From NCBI GenBank assembly GCA_016208975.1, contig JACQXA010000004.1:248001-312000 (forward strand): a DNA stretch of 64,000 bases. The letters run 5' to 3'. Positions 38,411-47,884 of this stretch are shown here, in pieces. This DNA comes from Nitrospinota bacterium. GTDB lineage: Bacteria; Nitrospinota_A; UBA7883; JACRLM01. Each line of letters starts with the position of its first letter. The stretch's first letter is position 1. The notes beneath the pieces were generated by a model, which did not search any database, had not been told where the DNA came from, and worked only from the letters and a program-made list of their open reading frames with translations. Made by a program: the position numbers and the translations under genes.

Positions 38411-38585
38411 GTGTCTATGGCTCACAGAAATGGGCCAGCATCGCGCCGAACGAATTAGGGTGGCATTCATGAGGTAACCCCATCCCCCCATCATCTGGCG
38501 CCATGGTCATTTCATAGCAAAAAACCTGGGTCGCTACCACGGTAAAACGTGGGTTCATCATGCTATGACGCACCCTTGCCCTCCC

Positions 38586-38816
38586 TTACTTATACCTCCC
38601 ATCCTCTATCGCTGATTTCGCCCTCTCCACCGCGGCGGATACTGCTTCTTCTTCCGTGGCGTAATCGCCACCGTAAGAGGCGGACATTACTTTGCGTTTG
38701 CGCCCTTCACCCGTGGGCCAGGATAGCACCGCCTCGGCCTCAAACCGGCCGGTGTCTTTTTTCCTGGCGCCGGGGAATATCTGGTAGTTTTTATGAATCA
38801 CAGGTTGCTGGGCCAT
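38586..38816 (-). CDS. Small hypothetical protein
   Basis: A 76-residue soluble protein starting MAQQPVIHKNYQIFPGARKK and ending ERAKSAIEDGRYK. It is compact, with mixed alpha/beta pattern and acidic end, and no membrane span. I do not recognise the family. It faces the ankyrin gene with a 170-base gap that holds only a repeat-like stretch. Confidence 0.6.
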   Translation of the reverse strand: MAQQPVIHKNYQIFPGARKKDTGRFEAEAVLSWPTGEGRKRKVMSASYGGDYATEEEAVSAAVERAKSAIEDGRYK

Positions 38817-38912
38817 TTACTTCTCCACTATTCTTCAATTGGACAGTAACTAAGTTTTTGCCAGGATGGCCCAAGGCCAAATGTAACGTATGGCAAAACC
38901 GAGGTGTTGCAA

Positions 38913-38950
38913 CAGTTGTTATCCCTCGACAAGCTCGTGATGACAATTAT
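38913..38950. repeat. Intergenic repeat-like stretch
   Basis: The minus strand reads TCACGAGCTTGTCGAGGGAT, much like the GTCATCCTGAGC...AAGGAT type repeats common in bacterial intergenic DNA. It is related in style to the MITE cores here but too short to assign to that family. Confidence 0.35.
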
Positions 38951-38990
38951 GTAAAGCGCCCGAACAAGCCGGGGATGGCAAATTTGAGCC

Positions 38991-39737
38991 TCACCCCCCA
39001 GCCCGTTTTAACGCGGCTATCGCCGCTTCGTTTTCCTCCTCACCGGCGATGTTCGCGGGGGTTTTCCCTTCGTTGTTTTTCACTTTGGGGTCTGCCCCGG
39101 CTTCCAGCAGGGCTATTACGGCTTCCGCGCCATCGGCCTGGGTGGCGTAATGCAGGGCGGTGAAGCCGAACTTGTCCTTGGCGTCCACTTGCGCTCCGCG
39201 CTGGATCAACAGGCGGATTATCTGGGCGCCGCCGTTTTGCGCCGCGCCCATAAGCGGGGTGAAATTTTCCACATCGCCGGTGTTCGCCCCGGCGCCCTTG
39301 TCCAGCAGGGTTTTTACGAAATCCTCGTCCCCAAACTCCGCCGCGGTCATCAGGGCCGTCAGGCCATCATCATCCCGGGCGGTCACATCGGCCCCGGCCC
39401 GCAGAAGCTCCCAGAAAATGTCCTCATCCCCTACCCGGATGGATTTTATAAGCGCGGTTTCCCCGTAAGCCCCGGGTATGTTCGGGTTGGCGCCCCGGTT
39501 TAACAGGGCCCTGGCCATCTCCGCCTGCCCCTTTTCCACCGCTGTTGTAAGCGGGGTGCTACCGTTACCCAGCTTCACATTTATATCCACACCCTTTTCC
39601 AGCAACCCTAGCGTAGCATCCATATCACCATCGCCAGCGGCTTTTACAAGCCTCATGTCTTTATTGGAGTAAGACATGACGGCCTTGGCGGCCAGCGCCA
39701 GGATAACTATCGCCAGAACTACCGTTTCAATTGACAT
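38991..39737 (-). CDS. Ankyrin-repeat membrane-anchored protein
   Basis: A 248-residue protein with one N-terminal hydrophobic span (SIETVVLAIVILALAAKAVM) followed by about six ankyrin repeats. Examples are NGSTPLTTAVEKGQAEMARALLNRGANPN, DGLTALMTAAEFGDEDFVKTLLDKGA and FGFTALHYATQADGAEAVIALLEAGADP. Ankyrin domains bind partner proteins; the partner is unknown. Its gene follows the MBL hydrolase gene by 13 bases and may be the last in the acc operon. Confidence 0.9.
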   Translation of the reverse strand: MSIETVVLAIVILALAAKAVMSYSNKDMRLVKAAGDGDMDATLGLLEKGVDINVKLGNGSTPLTTAVEKGQAEMARALLNRGANPNIPGAYGETALIKSIRVGDEDIFWELLRAGADVTARDDDGLTALMTAAEFGDEDFVKTLLDKGAGANTGDVENFTPLMGAAQNGGAQIIRLLIQRGAQVDAKDKFGFTALHYATQADGAEAVIALLEAGADPKVKNNEGKTPANIAGEEENEAAIAALKRAGG

Positions 39738-39750
39738 ATTCCACCATCAG

Positions 39751-40506
39751 CTAAAACTTTATCCGCATACCGTCATGACCCGCGAAAACCTCGCCCCGGT
39801 ACCCGCCCTTTCGCACGGCCTCCACAGCCTTGGCCGGGTTAACCTTCGGCGTCATGTGGGTCAGCGCCAGCCGTTTGCATCCCGATGCCACGGCAACCTG
39901 GGCCAGTTCACCGGCTGAAAGATGCCCTTCCATGGCGTCATCTTCCGGGAATGAACATTCCGCCAGCAACAGGTCCACCCCGGCGGCAAGCTCTAAAAGC
40001 TCCTGGCAATAGCCGGAGTCCCCAGAATACGCGAACGAGGGCCCGCCGGGTTTCTCCACCCGGAACCCCACGGCGTTAGCCGAATGAAGCATGGGGAGCG
40101 ACCGGATGGCGTAACCGGGGGCCTCCCAGGTATCCGAACTCATTTCCACTATCTCTATCCGGTAATCGTCGCTGATCACCCATTGGCCGAACACATCCAT
40201 CAGTTTAGCGAAAGCGGTGCGGAACTCCAGCGGGGCCAGGATATGGACATCCCGTTTGGGTCCTTCAACGCAGTTTTTATAGGTAAAAAGATATGGCAGA
40301 AGGTCGGCGCAATGGTCCAGATGCAGATGGGTGATGAGGATGGCTTCCACATCGAAAGGATCCACCCCCGCCTCCACCATGCGGCTTACGGCGCCCGGCC
40401 CCGGGTCTATTATGAACCGTTCGGGGCCAGCGTTAAGGTAGTAGCAGGGAGGGGTTCTTCCCGGCGCCGGGTGGCATGTTCCTGTGCCGAGAAGGTAAAG
40501 CTCCAC
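39751..40506 (-). CDS. MBL-fold metallo-hydrolase (RNase Z-like)
   Basis: A 251-residue metallo-beta-lactamase-fold protein with the metal motif HLHLDH (60-65) and further His/Asp ligands in YSGDSGYC and AGHDG. The early GTGTCHPAPGRTPP loop is like tRNase Z/ElaC and AtsA-type hydrolases, but it lacks a clear exosite, so the substrate is uncertain. It lies 4 bases after the accC stop, so it is translationally linked to the acetyl-CoA carboxylase genes. Confidence 0.82.
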   Translation of the reverse strand: MELYLLGTGTCHPAPGRTPPCYYLNAGPERFIIDPGPGAVSRMVEAGVDPFDVEAILITHLHLDHCADLLPYLFTYKNCVEGPKRDVHILAPLEFRTAFAKLMDVFGQWVISDDYRIEIVEMSSDTWEAPGYAIRSLPMLHSANAVGFRVEKPGGPSFAYSGDSGYCQELLELAAGVDLLLAECSFPEDDAMEGHLSAGELAQVAVASGCKRLALTHMTPKVNPAKAVEAVRKGGYRGEVFAGHDGMRIKF

Positions 40507-40510
40507 GGCG

Positions 40511-41854
40511 TCACCTGGCGGCCAGTATCCGCTCCAGGCTTCCCGTATGATACCCCCCGCTTAAAAACTCCTCGGTGGATAACACGTGCTGGAGCAGGGG
40601 GATTGTGGTCTTGATTCCCGCCACGTGGAATTCGGACAAAGCCCGGTTCATCTTGGCCAGCGCCTCGGCGCGGTCTATCCCGTGGACTATCAGCTTGGCC
40701 ACCAGCGAGTCGTAATATGGGGGTATCACCGCATCGCTGAACAGCGCCGTATCCACCCGTACGCCCGGGCCGCCGGGGATGTTCAGCCCCGTCAGCTTTC
40801 CGGCGCATGGCACGAAGGTAAAAGGGTCTTCCGCGTTTATGCGGCATTCAATGCTATGGCCGTATTCGCGGACCTCGTTCTGGCCGTATCTAAATTTCTC
40901 GCCGGCGGCGATGCGGATTTGCTCTTTCACAAGGTCCAGCCCGGTAACGCTCTCGGTAACGGTATGCTCCACCTGTATCCTGGTGTTCATCTCGATGAAG
41001 TAGAAGTCGTCTTTCCCGTCGTACAGGAACTCCACAGTGCCAAGGCTCTGGTAGCCAATTTTTTTAGCGATGGCCAGGGCGTGCTTTATCATGGCCTCGC
41101 GCACCTTCTGGGGCATGGTGACCGAAGGGGTTTCCTCTATCAGCTTCTGGTGACGGCGCTGTACCGAACAATCCCGCTCCCCAAGGTGGATAACGTTGCC
41201 GAAAGCGTCGGCCATTATCTGTATTTCTATGTGCTTGGGGTTTACGATAAGCTTTTCTATGTAAACGTTGGGGTCGCCGAAAGCCGTGGCCGCCTCGGAA
41301 CGCACAACCTCGAAAATGGCCTCCAGCTCCTTCTCGCCGGTGATCATGCGCATCCCGCGCCCTCCGCCGCCCGCCGCCGCTTTCAGCATTACGGGATAAC
41401 CGATTTCCCCGGCGATGCTTTTAGCGTCTTCCAGGCTCTCCAGTGTCTGTTTGGATCCGGGTATCACGGGCACGCCCGCCTCCATGGCCGTTTGCCGCGC
41501 GGCGGACTTGTGCCCCATCAGGCTTATGTGCGAAGGTTTGGGGCCGATGAAGGTTATGTGGCAAGATTCGCACACCTCGGCGAAATGGGCGTTTTCCGCC
41601 AGATAGCCGTAACCGGGATGGATAGCGTCGGCCCCCGTGATCTCGGCGGTGCTGATGATAGCTGGGATTTTAAGATAACTCTCCGAAGATGGCGCGGGGC
41701 CGATGCATACCGCTTCGTCGGCGAACCGCACATGCAACGCATGTTCGTCCGCCGTGGAATGCACCGCTACGGTGCTTATCCCCAGCTCTTTGCAGGCGCG
41801 GATGATGCGTATGGCTATTTCGCCACGGTTGGCGATAAGTATCTTTTTGAACAT
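40511..41854 (-). CDS. accC: Biotin carboxylase subunit of acetyl-CoA carboxylase
   Basis: Carboxylates biotin on the carrier protein with ATP and bicarbonate, starting fatty acid synthesis. The 447 residues begin [25 protein letters not shown]. The protein has the ATP-grasp GGGGRGM loop and the active-site [14 protein letters not shown]. accB lies directly upstream (13 bases), as usual. The later fabI, fabZ and fabG genes at 62-64 kb use the products of this step. Confidence 0.97.
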   Translation of the reverse strand: MFKKILIANRGEIAIRIIRACKELGISTVAVHSTADEHALHVRFADEAVCIGPAPSSESYLKIPAIISTAEITGADAIHPGYGYLAENAHFAEVCESCHITFIGPKPSHISLMGHKSAARQTAMEAGVPVIPGSKQTLESLEDAKSIAGEIGYPVMLKAAAGGGGRGMRMITGEKELEAIFEVVRSEAATAFGDPNVYIEKLIVNPKHIEIQIMADAFGNVIHLGERDCSVQRRHQKLIEETPSVTMPQKVREAMIKHALAIAKKIGYQSLGTVEFLYDGKDDFYFIEMNTRIQVEHTVTESVTGLDLVKEQIRIAAGEKFRYGQNEVREYGHSIECRINAEDPFTFVPCAGKLTGLNIPGGPGVRVDTALFSDAVIPPYYDSLVAKLIVHGIDRAEALAKMNRALSEFHVAGIKTTIPLLQHVLSTEEFLSGGYHTGSLERILAAR

Positions 41855-41866
41855 TGAACTCGCCTC

Positions 41867-42328
41867 TTAAAGCGGCGCTATCTCGAACAGGGGCTGGTTG
41901 AACTCCACAGGCTTGCCGTTTTCCGCGCAAATCTTCACTATGCGCCCGGCGGCGTCGCTCTCGATCTCGTTCATAAGCTTCATGGCCTCTATTATGCAAA
42001 GCCGGTCGCCTTTTTGAACGATGTCACCCTCTTCCACATATGGCGGGTTGGTGGGCGACGGGGCCCGGTAGAAAGTGCCCACGATAGGAGAGCGGACGAT
42101 ATGGTTTTTGGATTCACTCTCTTGCGTAGCCGCTTCCGGCTGGCCGCCAGCGGCTGGCGCGGCCGGGGCGTGGGCTGGCGCCACGTGATGGACAATGGCC
42201 GGGGCATGGGCCACAACAGCCCCGCCCTTGCTCATCCTGACACGGGAGCCTTCCCGTTCCAGCTCCAACTCCGAGATCTTGCTCTCTTCGAACATTCGGA
42301 TAAGTTTCTTAAGCTCGGAAAGATCCAT
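41867..42328 (-). CDS. accB: Biotin carboxyl carrier protein
   Basis: Carries biotin for acetyl-CoA carboxylase. The 153 residues consist of an N-terminal basic-acidic region, an Ala/Pro-rich linker (about 40-65) and a C-terminal biotinyl domain with the modified Lys117 in EAMKLMNEI. The start and length fit the family. accC follows at 13 bases. The HD-like gene lies 150 bases upstream on the same strand. Confidence 0.96.
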   Translation of the reverse strand: MDLSELKKLIRMFEESKISELELEREGSRVRMSKGGAVVAHAPAIVHHVAPAHAPAAPAAGGQPEAATQESESKNHIVRSPIVGTFYRAPSPTNPPYVEEGDIVQKGDRLCIIEAMKLMNEIESDAAGRIVKICAENGKPVEFNQPLFEIAPL

Positions 42329-42482
42329 GACGAATCCTTTTTTATTGAACCATTTGGTTTTACGCCGGTTATATCAATATCCGGCTTATGAAGTTTTGTA
42401 TTCTACCCTATATTCCATAAAAAAAGGAAGGAATCACATTAACCTGAAAATGCCCATAAAACGGCCTGCAGGAACATGCGCC

Positions 42483-43067
42483 TTAGGCTGGCGCGTCCAT
42501 ATACCCCGCCCGCTCCGCCCTGTCCTTCAATTCGTCCAGGGTGGCGCGGTATTCATCCTTTAGCCGGTGGGCGATATTGTCCCTCTCAAGAAACAGGATA
42601 AGCCTTTCCCAGCTCTCATACTTCTGGGCGGGGCCTTTTTTCAACTTCCGGCACGGATTGTAGCCAGCTTTTATGGAGGCGATGTCATGCCGCATCCGCT
42701 GGATGTTCATAGCCAGGGCCACGGCGCGGCTTTCATCATCTCCGCTTGCGAATTTGGCGTAATAATTCTCCTGCCTCGTTTTTTGGGAGGCAACCTTGTC
42801 CGGCTCGGAAACGCTAAGGGTCAATTTATAAACCTCGTCACCAAATTCCATAAGCTGGCCCGGGGTGGTCTCGCTTTTCTCCAGTACACAACCCAATATA
42901 CCGGCGGCCACCACCTCGTCGCGATAACCGGCCCGTTGCAAAATGAAGCCAACCGCTGACGGATATGAAATGAACGGTATCACCTTCTCCGGGCTTTCCC
43001 GGTACTGGCCGTGATGGGCCAGCGATGCGAAGGTTATTGCCCTGTCTATAAGCTCCGAATAGCTCAT
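42483..43067 (-). CDS. HD-domain-like protein with degenerate catalytic residues (SpoT/MESH1-like)
   Basis: A 194-residue protein resembling the (p)ppGpp hydrolase domain: AHHGQYR, the FISYPSAVGFILQRAGYRDEVVAAGILGCVLEKSETT stretch and a C-terminal helix bundle. In active enzymes the second histidine motif is HP and the later one LHDVVEDT. Here they read YP and LGCVLEKSE, so the HD dyad is lost. It probably binds nucleotides or proteins without hydrolysing ppGpp, or has another role. The ATG with GGGTGG before it was chosen; the upstream frame is unlikely. It follows pcm by 16 bases. Confidence 0.75.
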   Translation of the reverse strand: MSYSELIDRAITFASLAHHGQYRESPEKVIPFISYPSAVGFILQRAGYRDEVVAAGILGCVLEKSETTPGQLMEFGDEVYKLTLSVSEPDKVASQKTRQENYYAKFASGDDESRAVALAMNIQRMRHDIASIKAGYNPCRKLKKGPAQKYESWERLILFLERDNIAHRLKDEYRATLDELKDRAERAGYMDAPA

Positions 43068-43083
43068 AACCCACCCTGACCCT

Positions 43084-43851
43084 CTATTTTCTGGTTCGCG
43101 GCGCAGGGGCGGCATTCGCTGAGTGAGGCTTCACGAGTCCCACGTTTTTGCCAAACCCCCGCTCACCCACCAGGGGGACGAACCGGCAATCCTCCAGCTC
43201 TTTTACATCCACCCCCCATTTGCGTTTGCGCGCCAGAACCAGCTTTTGTTCCGGACCAGTACCCACAGGGGCCACCAGCCGCCCCCCGGTCTTCAACTGT
43301 TTTATAAGCGGCTCCGGCAGGCTTGGGGCCACTGCGGTCACCAGTATGGCGTCGTAGGGGCCGTGTTTCTCCGCGCCCAGGCTACCGTCCCCCACAAGGC
43401 ACATTATGTTGGACAACCCAAGGTGGTTGAAAACCTTCCGGGCCTTGTTGGACAGGCTGTTTATCCTTTCCACGGTTATCACGCGTGAGCACATCAGGCT
43501 CAACACCGCCGTTTGATAGCCGGAGCCGGTGCCTATCTCCAGCACGGTTTCGTCTCCGGCAAGCTCCGCCACCTGGGTCATAAAGGCCACGGTGTATGGC
43601 CTGCTGATGGTCTGGTTCTTCCCGATGGGCAGGGCGTTGTTGTCGTAGGCCATGGAGGTAAGCGCGGTATCGAAAAAAAGGTGGCGCGGAAGGGCGCGGA
43701 CGCATTCCAAAACGCGAGGGTCGGTTATCCCCCCGGCCTTCAGCTCTTCGACAAGCTTGCGCCTGCGCGGCTCGGCGGCGTCACCCTCAAAAGACCTGAT
43801 AGCCGCCGTAAGTTTTACGGCATTCGACCCGGTGGGCTTTTGATTTCGCAT
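43084..43851 (-). CDS. pcm: Protein-L-isoaspartate O-methyltransferase
   Basis: Repairs isoaspartyl damage in proteins by SAM-dependent methylation. The 255 residues contain the PCMT landmarks ALPRHLFF, AYDNNALPIGKNQTISRPYTVAFM, VLEIGTGSGYQTAVLS (SAM loop) and GGRLVAPVG. N- and C-terminal extensions of about 25 residues make it slightly longer than E. coli Pcm. It is the first gene of a minus-strand cluster that continues with the HD-like gene, accB, accC, the MBL hydrolase and the ankyrin gene. Confidence 0.93.
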   Translation of the reverse strand: MRNQKPTGSNAVKLTAAIRSFEGDAAEPRRRKLVEELKAGGITDPRVLECVRALPRHLFFDTALTSMAYDNNALPIGKNQTISRPYTVAFMTQVAELAGDETVLEIGTGSGYQTAVLSLMCSRVITVERINSLSNKARKVFNHLGLSNIMCLVGDGSLGAEKHGPYDAILVTAVAPSLPEPLIKQLKTGGRLVAPVGTGPEQKLVLARKRKWGVDVKELEDCRFVPLVGERGFGKNVGLVKPHSANAAPAPRTRK

Positions 43852-43975
43852 TAAGCCATTTCCAATCCGCAGTTTACAGGCCTTTTATTTTGGAGGCTCA
43901 AGGACCGGTTGACAACATCAATTTCAATGATTCACACTAGTTAATTTGGGCTGTTACGATGGCTCAAACTGGAAC

Positions 43976-44578
43976 ATGCAGGAAATCAACAGAATCGTTC
44001 CAGCGGGTTTGATGGAAAAACTCGCGGGAGAACCCGGCCAGCCGGAGGAGGAAACCGCCAGGACCCGCTGGAAGTCCATGGTGTGCATGACCTGCGGAGC
44101 ATGCTGTTTTTCCCCGGTCATACCCATTTCCGAAACGGATTTTGACGGGTTTTACGGGCGGCTTGCCCTGCCGGTCGCCAAAAAGGATTTTGCGGAGAAG
44201 TTCCTGCAAGACCCTGGCTCCATAGGCCCCACCCATTATATAGAGACGGAAAAAACCGGCGGCAGATGCATGTTCCTCTCCAGGAAAGGTTATTTCGATT
44301 GCGTGGCGTGGAACCTGCGCCCCGGCGTGTGCGCAGAGTATTTCTGCTGGGAGATGGTCAATTTTGAAAAATGGATGAACGGCGAGCCGCAGGATATTTT
44401 TTCGGCCGACGCCTCGTTCGAAGACAATATGGCCCTCCTGTTGAAGCTGGTGTCGCAGGATTCGCCATTATCGGTTTTCCCGCAGGAAATGGCCAGGTAC
44501 ATCGCAATATCGTCTAAGGAAAAGGCCCCGTCTTACTTCGAGTCCCACCCCAAAGAGTTCGGCGGACCGGCAAGGTGA
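43976..44578 (+). CDS. YkgJ-type cysteine-cluster protein
   Basis: A 200-residue protein of the YkgJ/zinc-iron-chelating family. The core is MVCMTCGACCF, with further cysteines at CMFLS, FDCVAW, GVCAEYFC. These eight-odd cysteines probably bind a metal cluster. The function of the family is not known. The gene abuts mtaB, which starts a few bases from its stop, so both are in one operon. The ATG has no strong ribosome site. Confidence 0.82.
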   Translation: MQEINRIVPAGLMEKLAGEPGQPEEETARTRWKSMVCMTCGACCFSPVIPISETDFDGFYGRLALPVAKKDFAEKFLQDPGSIGPTHYIETEKTGGRCMFLSRKGYFDCVAWNLRPGVCAEYFCWEMVNFEKWMNGEPQDIFSADASFEDNMALLLKLVSQDSPLSVFPQEMARYIAISSKEKAPSYFESHPKEFGGPAR

Positions 44579-44583
44579 ATGGC

Positions 44584-45888
44584 ATGAAGTCTATGCGCAA
44601 GGTATCGTTTGAAACGCTTGGGTGCCGGTTCAACCAGTTCGAGACGGCGGAAATGGCCTACGAACTGTCACAGGCCGGTTTCACCGCCGCCGATGAGGGT
44701 GAGCGGGCGGATGTGGTGGTGATAAACACCTGCACCGTCACCGGCAAAAGTGACGCCCGGTGCCGCGCCGCCATAAGGAAAGCCAGGGCCGACAATCCCG
44801 GCGCCAAGGTGGTGGTGGCCGGATGCCTGTCTGAAATGTATCCGGAGAAAGTGGCCGCGGAAGAAGGGGTTAACCTTGTGTTGGGGAACGTCTCCAAGTT
44901 CGAGCTTTCCTCGGCGTTGAAAAAACTGGAGGGGTGGAAGAACGGTCCGCTGGTCATCACCGGGGGAGAACAATCCGGAGTCCTGCCTGTGAGGCCTGTG
45001 ACAAACCTTGCGGGGCGCACTAACGCCTATATAAAAATCCAAACTGGATGCGGCGAGGTTTGCTCTTTCTGCGTGGTGCGAATCAGCCGTGGCGCCAGCG
45101 TGTGCGCCGAGCCTGGGGCCATCGTAAACCAGGTGAGGGCCATGGCCGGGGCTGGCGTGAGGGAGGTGGTGCTGACCGGCATAAACCTGGGCCAATACCT
45201 TTTCGATGGGCTGAGCCTGCCGGGGCTTATCAGGAAAATCCTGAATAAAACGGATGTGGAAAGGATACGGCTCTCCAGTGTTAACCCGCAACACGTCAGC
45301 GATGAGCTTGTCGGGCTCATCGCCGGGTCAGCCAGGATTTGCAGGCATCTGCACATTCCGGCGCAGAGCGGTTCAGCCAAAGTACTTACGCTGATGCGCA
45401 GGCCCTACTCCCCCGAATTTTATGAGGGTCTTGTAAACAACCTGGCCCGGAACATACCGGGAATAGGCATAGGGGCAGACGTGATGGTAGGTTTCCCCGG
45501 CGAAACGGAAACGGAGTTCACGGAAACCTTCGATTTACTCAACCGTTCGCCGCTGATGATGTTGCATGTTTTCACATACTCGCCCAGAAAAGGAACCGAC
45601 GCTTTCGAAATGAGCGGCAGGCCCGTGAAGGATGAATTGAAACGCCGCGCCGGGCTTCTAAAAGCGTTGTCGGCGGAGAAACGGGCCCAGGCCGGGGAGA
45701 AAATGGCGGGGCAAACCCTGTACGTCCTGGTGGAGAACACGCGGACGGCCCGGGGCCAGCTTAAAGGGTTCACCGACAACTATTTCCCCACGGTTTTCGA
45801 TGGGCCGGACAGCCTGATGAACACCATAGCCCCGGTGAAAATCCTATCCGCCTCAGCCACCGGGCTTTCCGGTGAGTTCATAGGTTAG
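44584..45888 (+). CDS. mtaB: tRNA t6A37 methylthiotransferase MtaB
   Basis: Radical SAM enzyme that adds a methylthio group to t6A at tRNA position 37. The N-terminal UPF0004 domain carries three cysteines (LGCRFNQFET, NTCTVTG, AGCLSEM). The radical SAM motif GCGEVCSFC follows, and a TRAM-like C-terminus ends the protein. About 434 residues fits the family. The ATG with AAGG eight bases upstream was chosen; a GTG three codons earlier overlaps the preceding stop. The SAM hydrolase gene follows immediately. Confidence 0.93.
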   Translation: MKSMRKVSFETLGCRFNQFETAEMAYELSQAGFTAADEGERADVVVINTCTVTGKSDARCRAAIRKARADNPGAKVVVAGCLSEMYPEKVAAEEGVNLVLGNVSKFELSSALKKLEGWKNGPLVITGGEQSGVLPVRPVTNLAGRTNAYIKIQTGCGEVCSFCVVRISRGASVCAEPGAIVNQVRAMAGAGVREVVLTGINLGQYLFDGLSLPGLIRKILNKTDVERIRLSSVNPQHVSDELVGLIAGSARICRHLHIPAQSGSAKVLTLMRRPYSPEFYEGLVNNLARNIPGIGIGADVMVGFPGETETEFTETFDLLNRSPLMMLHVFTYSPRKGTDAFEMSGRPVKDELKRRAGLLKALSAEKRAQAGEKMAGQTLYVLVENTRTARGQLKGFTDNYFPTVFDGPDSLMNTIAPVKILSASATGLSGEFIG

Positions 45889-45889
45889 C

Positions 45890-46690
45890 GTGGCTATAAT
45901 AACCCTGACAACGGATTTCGGGATTACCGACCCGTTCGTGGGGGTTATGAAGGGTGTAATGCTCTCCATCAACCCTTCCGCCCGGTTTGTGGACATCACC
46001 CACGAGATAGAGCCCCAGAACATAAAACAGGCGGTGTACGTTATAAGCTCATCGTTCGAATATTTCCCGGCGGGCTCCATACACCTTTGCGTGGTGGATC
46101 CTGGCGTAGGCTCGGAACGAAAACCTTTGGCGTTCGAGGCGGAGGGGCATTTTTTCGTGGGGCCGGACAACGGTATTTTCACCGAGGTGGCCCGCAAACG
46201 CAAACCGGCCCAGATACGGGAAATAACAAACCCCGCCTACATGTTGGAAAAAATATCCGCCACATTCCACGGGCGGGACATTTTCGCCCCTTCAGCGGCC
46301 CATCTTTCCATGGGGGCTCCGCTTGAGTCTTTCGGCCCCAGGCTTGCCAACTTGAAAAGCATGGATCTCCCGTGGGAAATGCGCCCCTCACCCAACCTTT
46401 TAGTGGGAGAGATAATTTATATAGACCAGTTCGGCAACGCCATAACAAACCTGACCCGCGCGCTGATAGAAAAAACGGCGCGGGAGCTTAACTCCTCAGT
46501 CATTAAAGTGGAACTGGAGGAGGCCAGCGTGGACGGCATTCTTCCCCACTATTCAGCCGCCGGGGATGAAGACACCTTATCGGCCACCTTTGGAAGCTGG
46601 GACACGCTGGAGCTTTTCGTGAAAAACGGCGATGCGGCCCTGCTCTACGGGCTGGAGACAGAGACTGATGTCCGCATCCGGTTCCTTTAA
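45890..46690 (+). CDS. SAM hydroxide adenosyltransferase family protein (DUF62)
   Basis: A 266-residue protein with the DUF62 landmarks ITLTTDFGITDPFVGVMKGVM, VVDPGVGSERKPLAF, FVGPDNGIFTE and IDQFGNAITNL. Members hydrolyse S-adenosylmethionine to adenosine and methionine. The physiological reason is unclear; it may limit or recycle SAM for the SAM-using enzyme next door (MtaB). The start is GTG, 1 base after the mtaB stop, with AGG upstream. Confidence 0.88.
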   Translation: MAIITLTTDFGITDPFVGVMKGVMLSINPSARFVDITHEIEPQNIKQAVYVISSSFEYFPAGSIHLCVVDPGVGSERKPLAFEAEGHFFVGPDNGIFTEVARKRKPAQIREITNPAYMLEKISATFHGRDIFAPSAAHLSMGAPLESFGPRLANLKSMDLPWEMRPSPNLLVGEIIYIDQFGNAITNLTRALIEKTARELNSSVIKVELEEASVDGILPHYSAAGDEDTLSATFGSWDTLELFVKNGDAALLYGLETETDVRIRFL

Positions 46691-47876
46691 GCGCCTTTTA
46701 GCGGTTATCGCACTGGCGTTAATGCCTTCCTGCGCGCCTTTCATCCGGCCCGAAGCCAAACCCGCTCCATTAACGTTCGTTAAAACCGGGGCCATACCCG
46801 ATTTGACAATGGATTTGACGGACGGCCCGATTGTGTCCGCGCTGGAACGGTCGATAGAAGCCCTTGCCGCCAAAGATCCCGCCGCACTTATAACCGTGGG
46901 AGGCATGAGCGTTACCAATGGAGATATCGACAGGTCCGCCCGGCGGTTGCTTGAGATTATACATATTGAGAAAGACCCGGCAAAACGAATCGCGATAATC
47001 CAGCGTGAGTTCGGCATTTACCGCTATGCGCAAGAGCCCAGCGGGGTGGAGACCCTGTTCACCGGATACTACTTGCCTTTCATCAGGGCTTCCCGTGAAA
47101 AAACGGATTCTTATAAATGGCCCATCTACGCTTTGCCGGAAGATTTGGTAACGGCGGACCTGGGCCTGTTCCACAACGAGCTTAAGGGGCGCAAAATAAC
47201 CGGCAGGGTGGAGAACGGAAAACTTGCGCCATATCATGACCGGCAGGCCATAGACCTGGACGGGGCGCTGGCGGCCCGGGGGCTTGAGATTGCCTGGGCA
47301 AACGACCCATTCGATCTATTCGTTATGAGCGTCCAAGGCTCCGGCAGGGCGGTCTTTGAGGATGGCTCCTCTGTTTTCCTGAATTACGCTGGAAGTAACG
47401 GCCGGGCCTACCGCTCCATCGGCAAAACGCTGATAGAGCGGGGTGCGGTGAAAAAAGAGGATATGTCGTTAAATGCCATCCGCAGGTGGACGGACGAAAA
47501 CCCGGAGAAGATGTTCGAGCTTTTATTTACAAATCCCAGTTATGTGTTCTACCGGGCCATGGAGGATGGGCCTTTCGGATCTACTGGAGTGAAACTCACG
47601 GCGGGCCGGTCGGTGGCGGTGGATCCGGCCTATTACCCGGAACACGCCATATTGCTGGTTTCGCTGGACCTGCCGGAAGTAAAAGATGGGGTGGTTATGG
47701 GCTGGAAGCAAACAGCCCGTCTGGCGATAGCGCAGGACAGGGGCGGAGCGATAAAAGGCCCGGGACGGATGGATATTTATTTCGGCGAAGGGCCGGAAGC
47801 TGGCGCCACCGCCGGCCTGTTAAAACAGACCGGCCCGGCGTATTTCCTGATATTAAAGAGCACCACCCGGCAATAA
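46668..47876 (+). CDS. mltA: Membrane-bound lytic murein transglycosylase A-like lipoprotein
   Basis: Cleaves peptidoglycan glycan strands with 1,6-anhydro ends at the outer membrane. The lipoprotein signal ends LALMPSCAPF (Cys22). The MltA landmarks are FTGYYLPFIRAS, the FVMSVQGSGRAVFEDG segment and the C-terminal 3D domain (DIYFGEGPEAG). The start overlaps the SAM hydrolase stop by 23 bases. About 402 residues is normal. It is the last gene of the plus-strand run and converges on the next gene. Confidence 0.9.
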   Translation: MSASGSFKRLLAVIALALMPSCAPFIRPEAKPAPLTFVKTGAIPDLTMDLTDGPIVSALERSIEALAAKDPAALITVGGMSVTNGDIDRSARRLLEIIHIEKDPAKRIAIIQREFGIYRYAQEPSGVETLFTGYYLPFIRASREKTDSYKWPIYALPEDLVTADLGLFHNELKGRKITGRVENGKLAPYHDRQAIDLDGALAARGLEIAWANDPFDLFVMSVQGSGRAVFEDGSSVFLNYAGSNGRAYRSIGKTLIERGAVKKEDMSLNAIRRWTDENPEKMFELLFTNPSYVFYRAMEDGPFGSTGVKLTAGRSVAVDPAYYPEHAILLVSLDLPEVKDGVVMGWKQTARLAIAQDRGGAIKGPGRMDIYFGEGPEAGATAGLLKQTGPAYFLILKSTTRQ

Positions 47877-47884
47877 AACCACCG

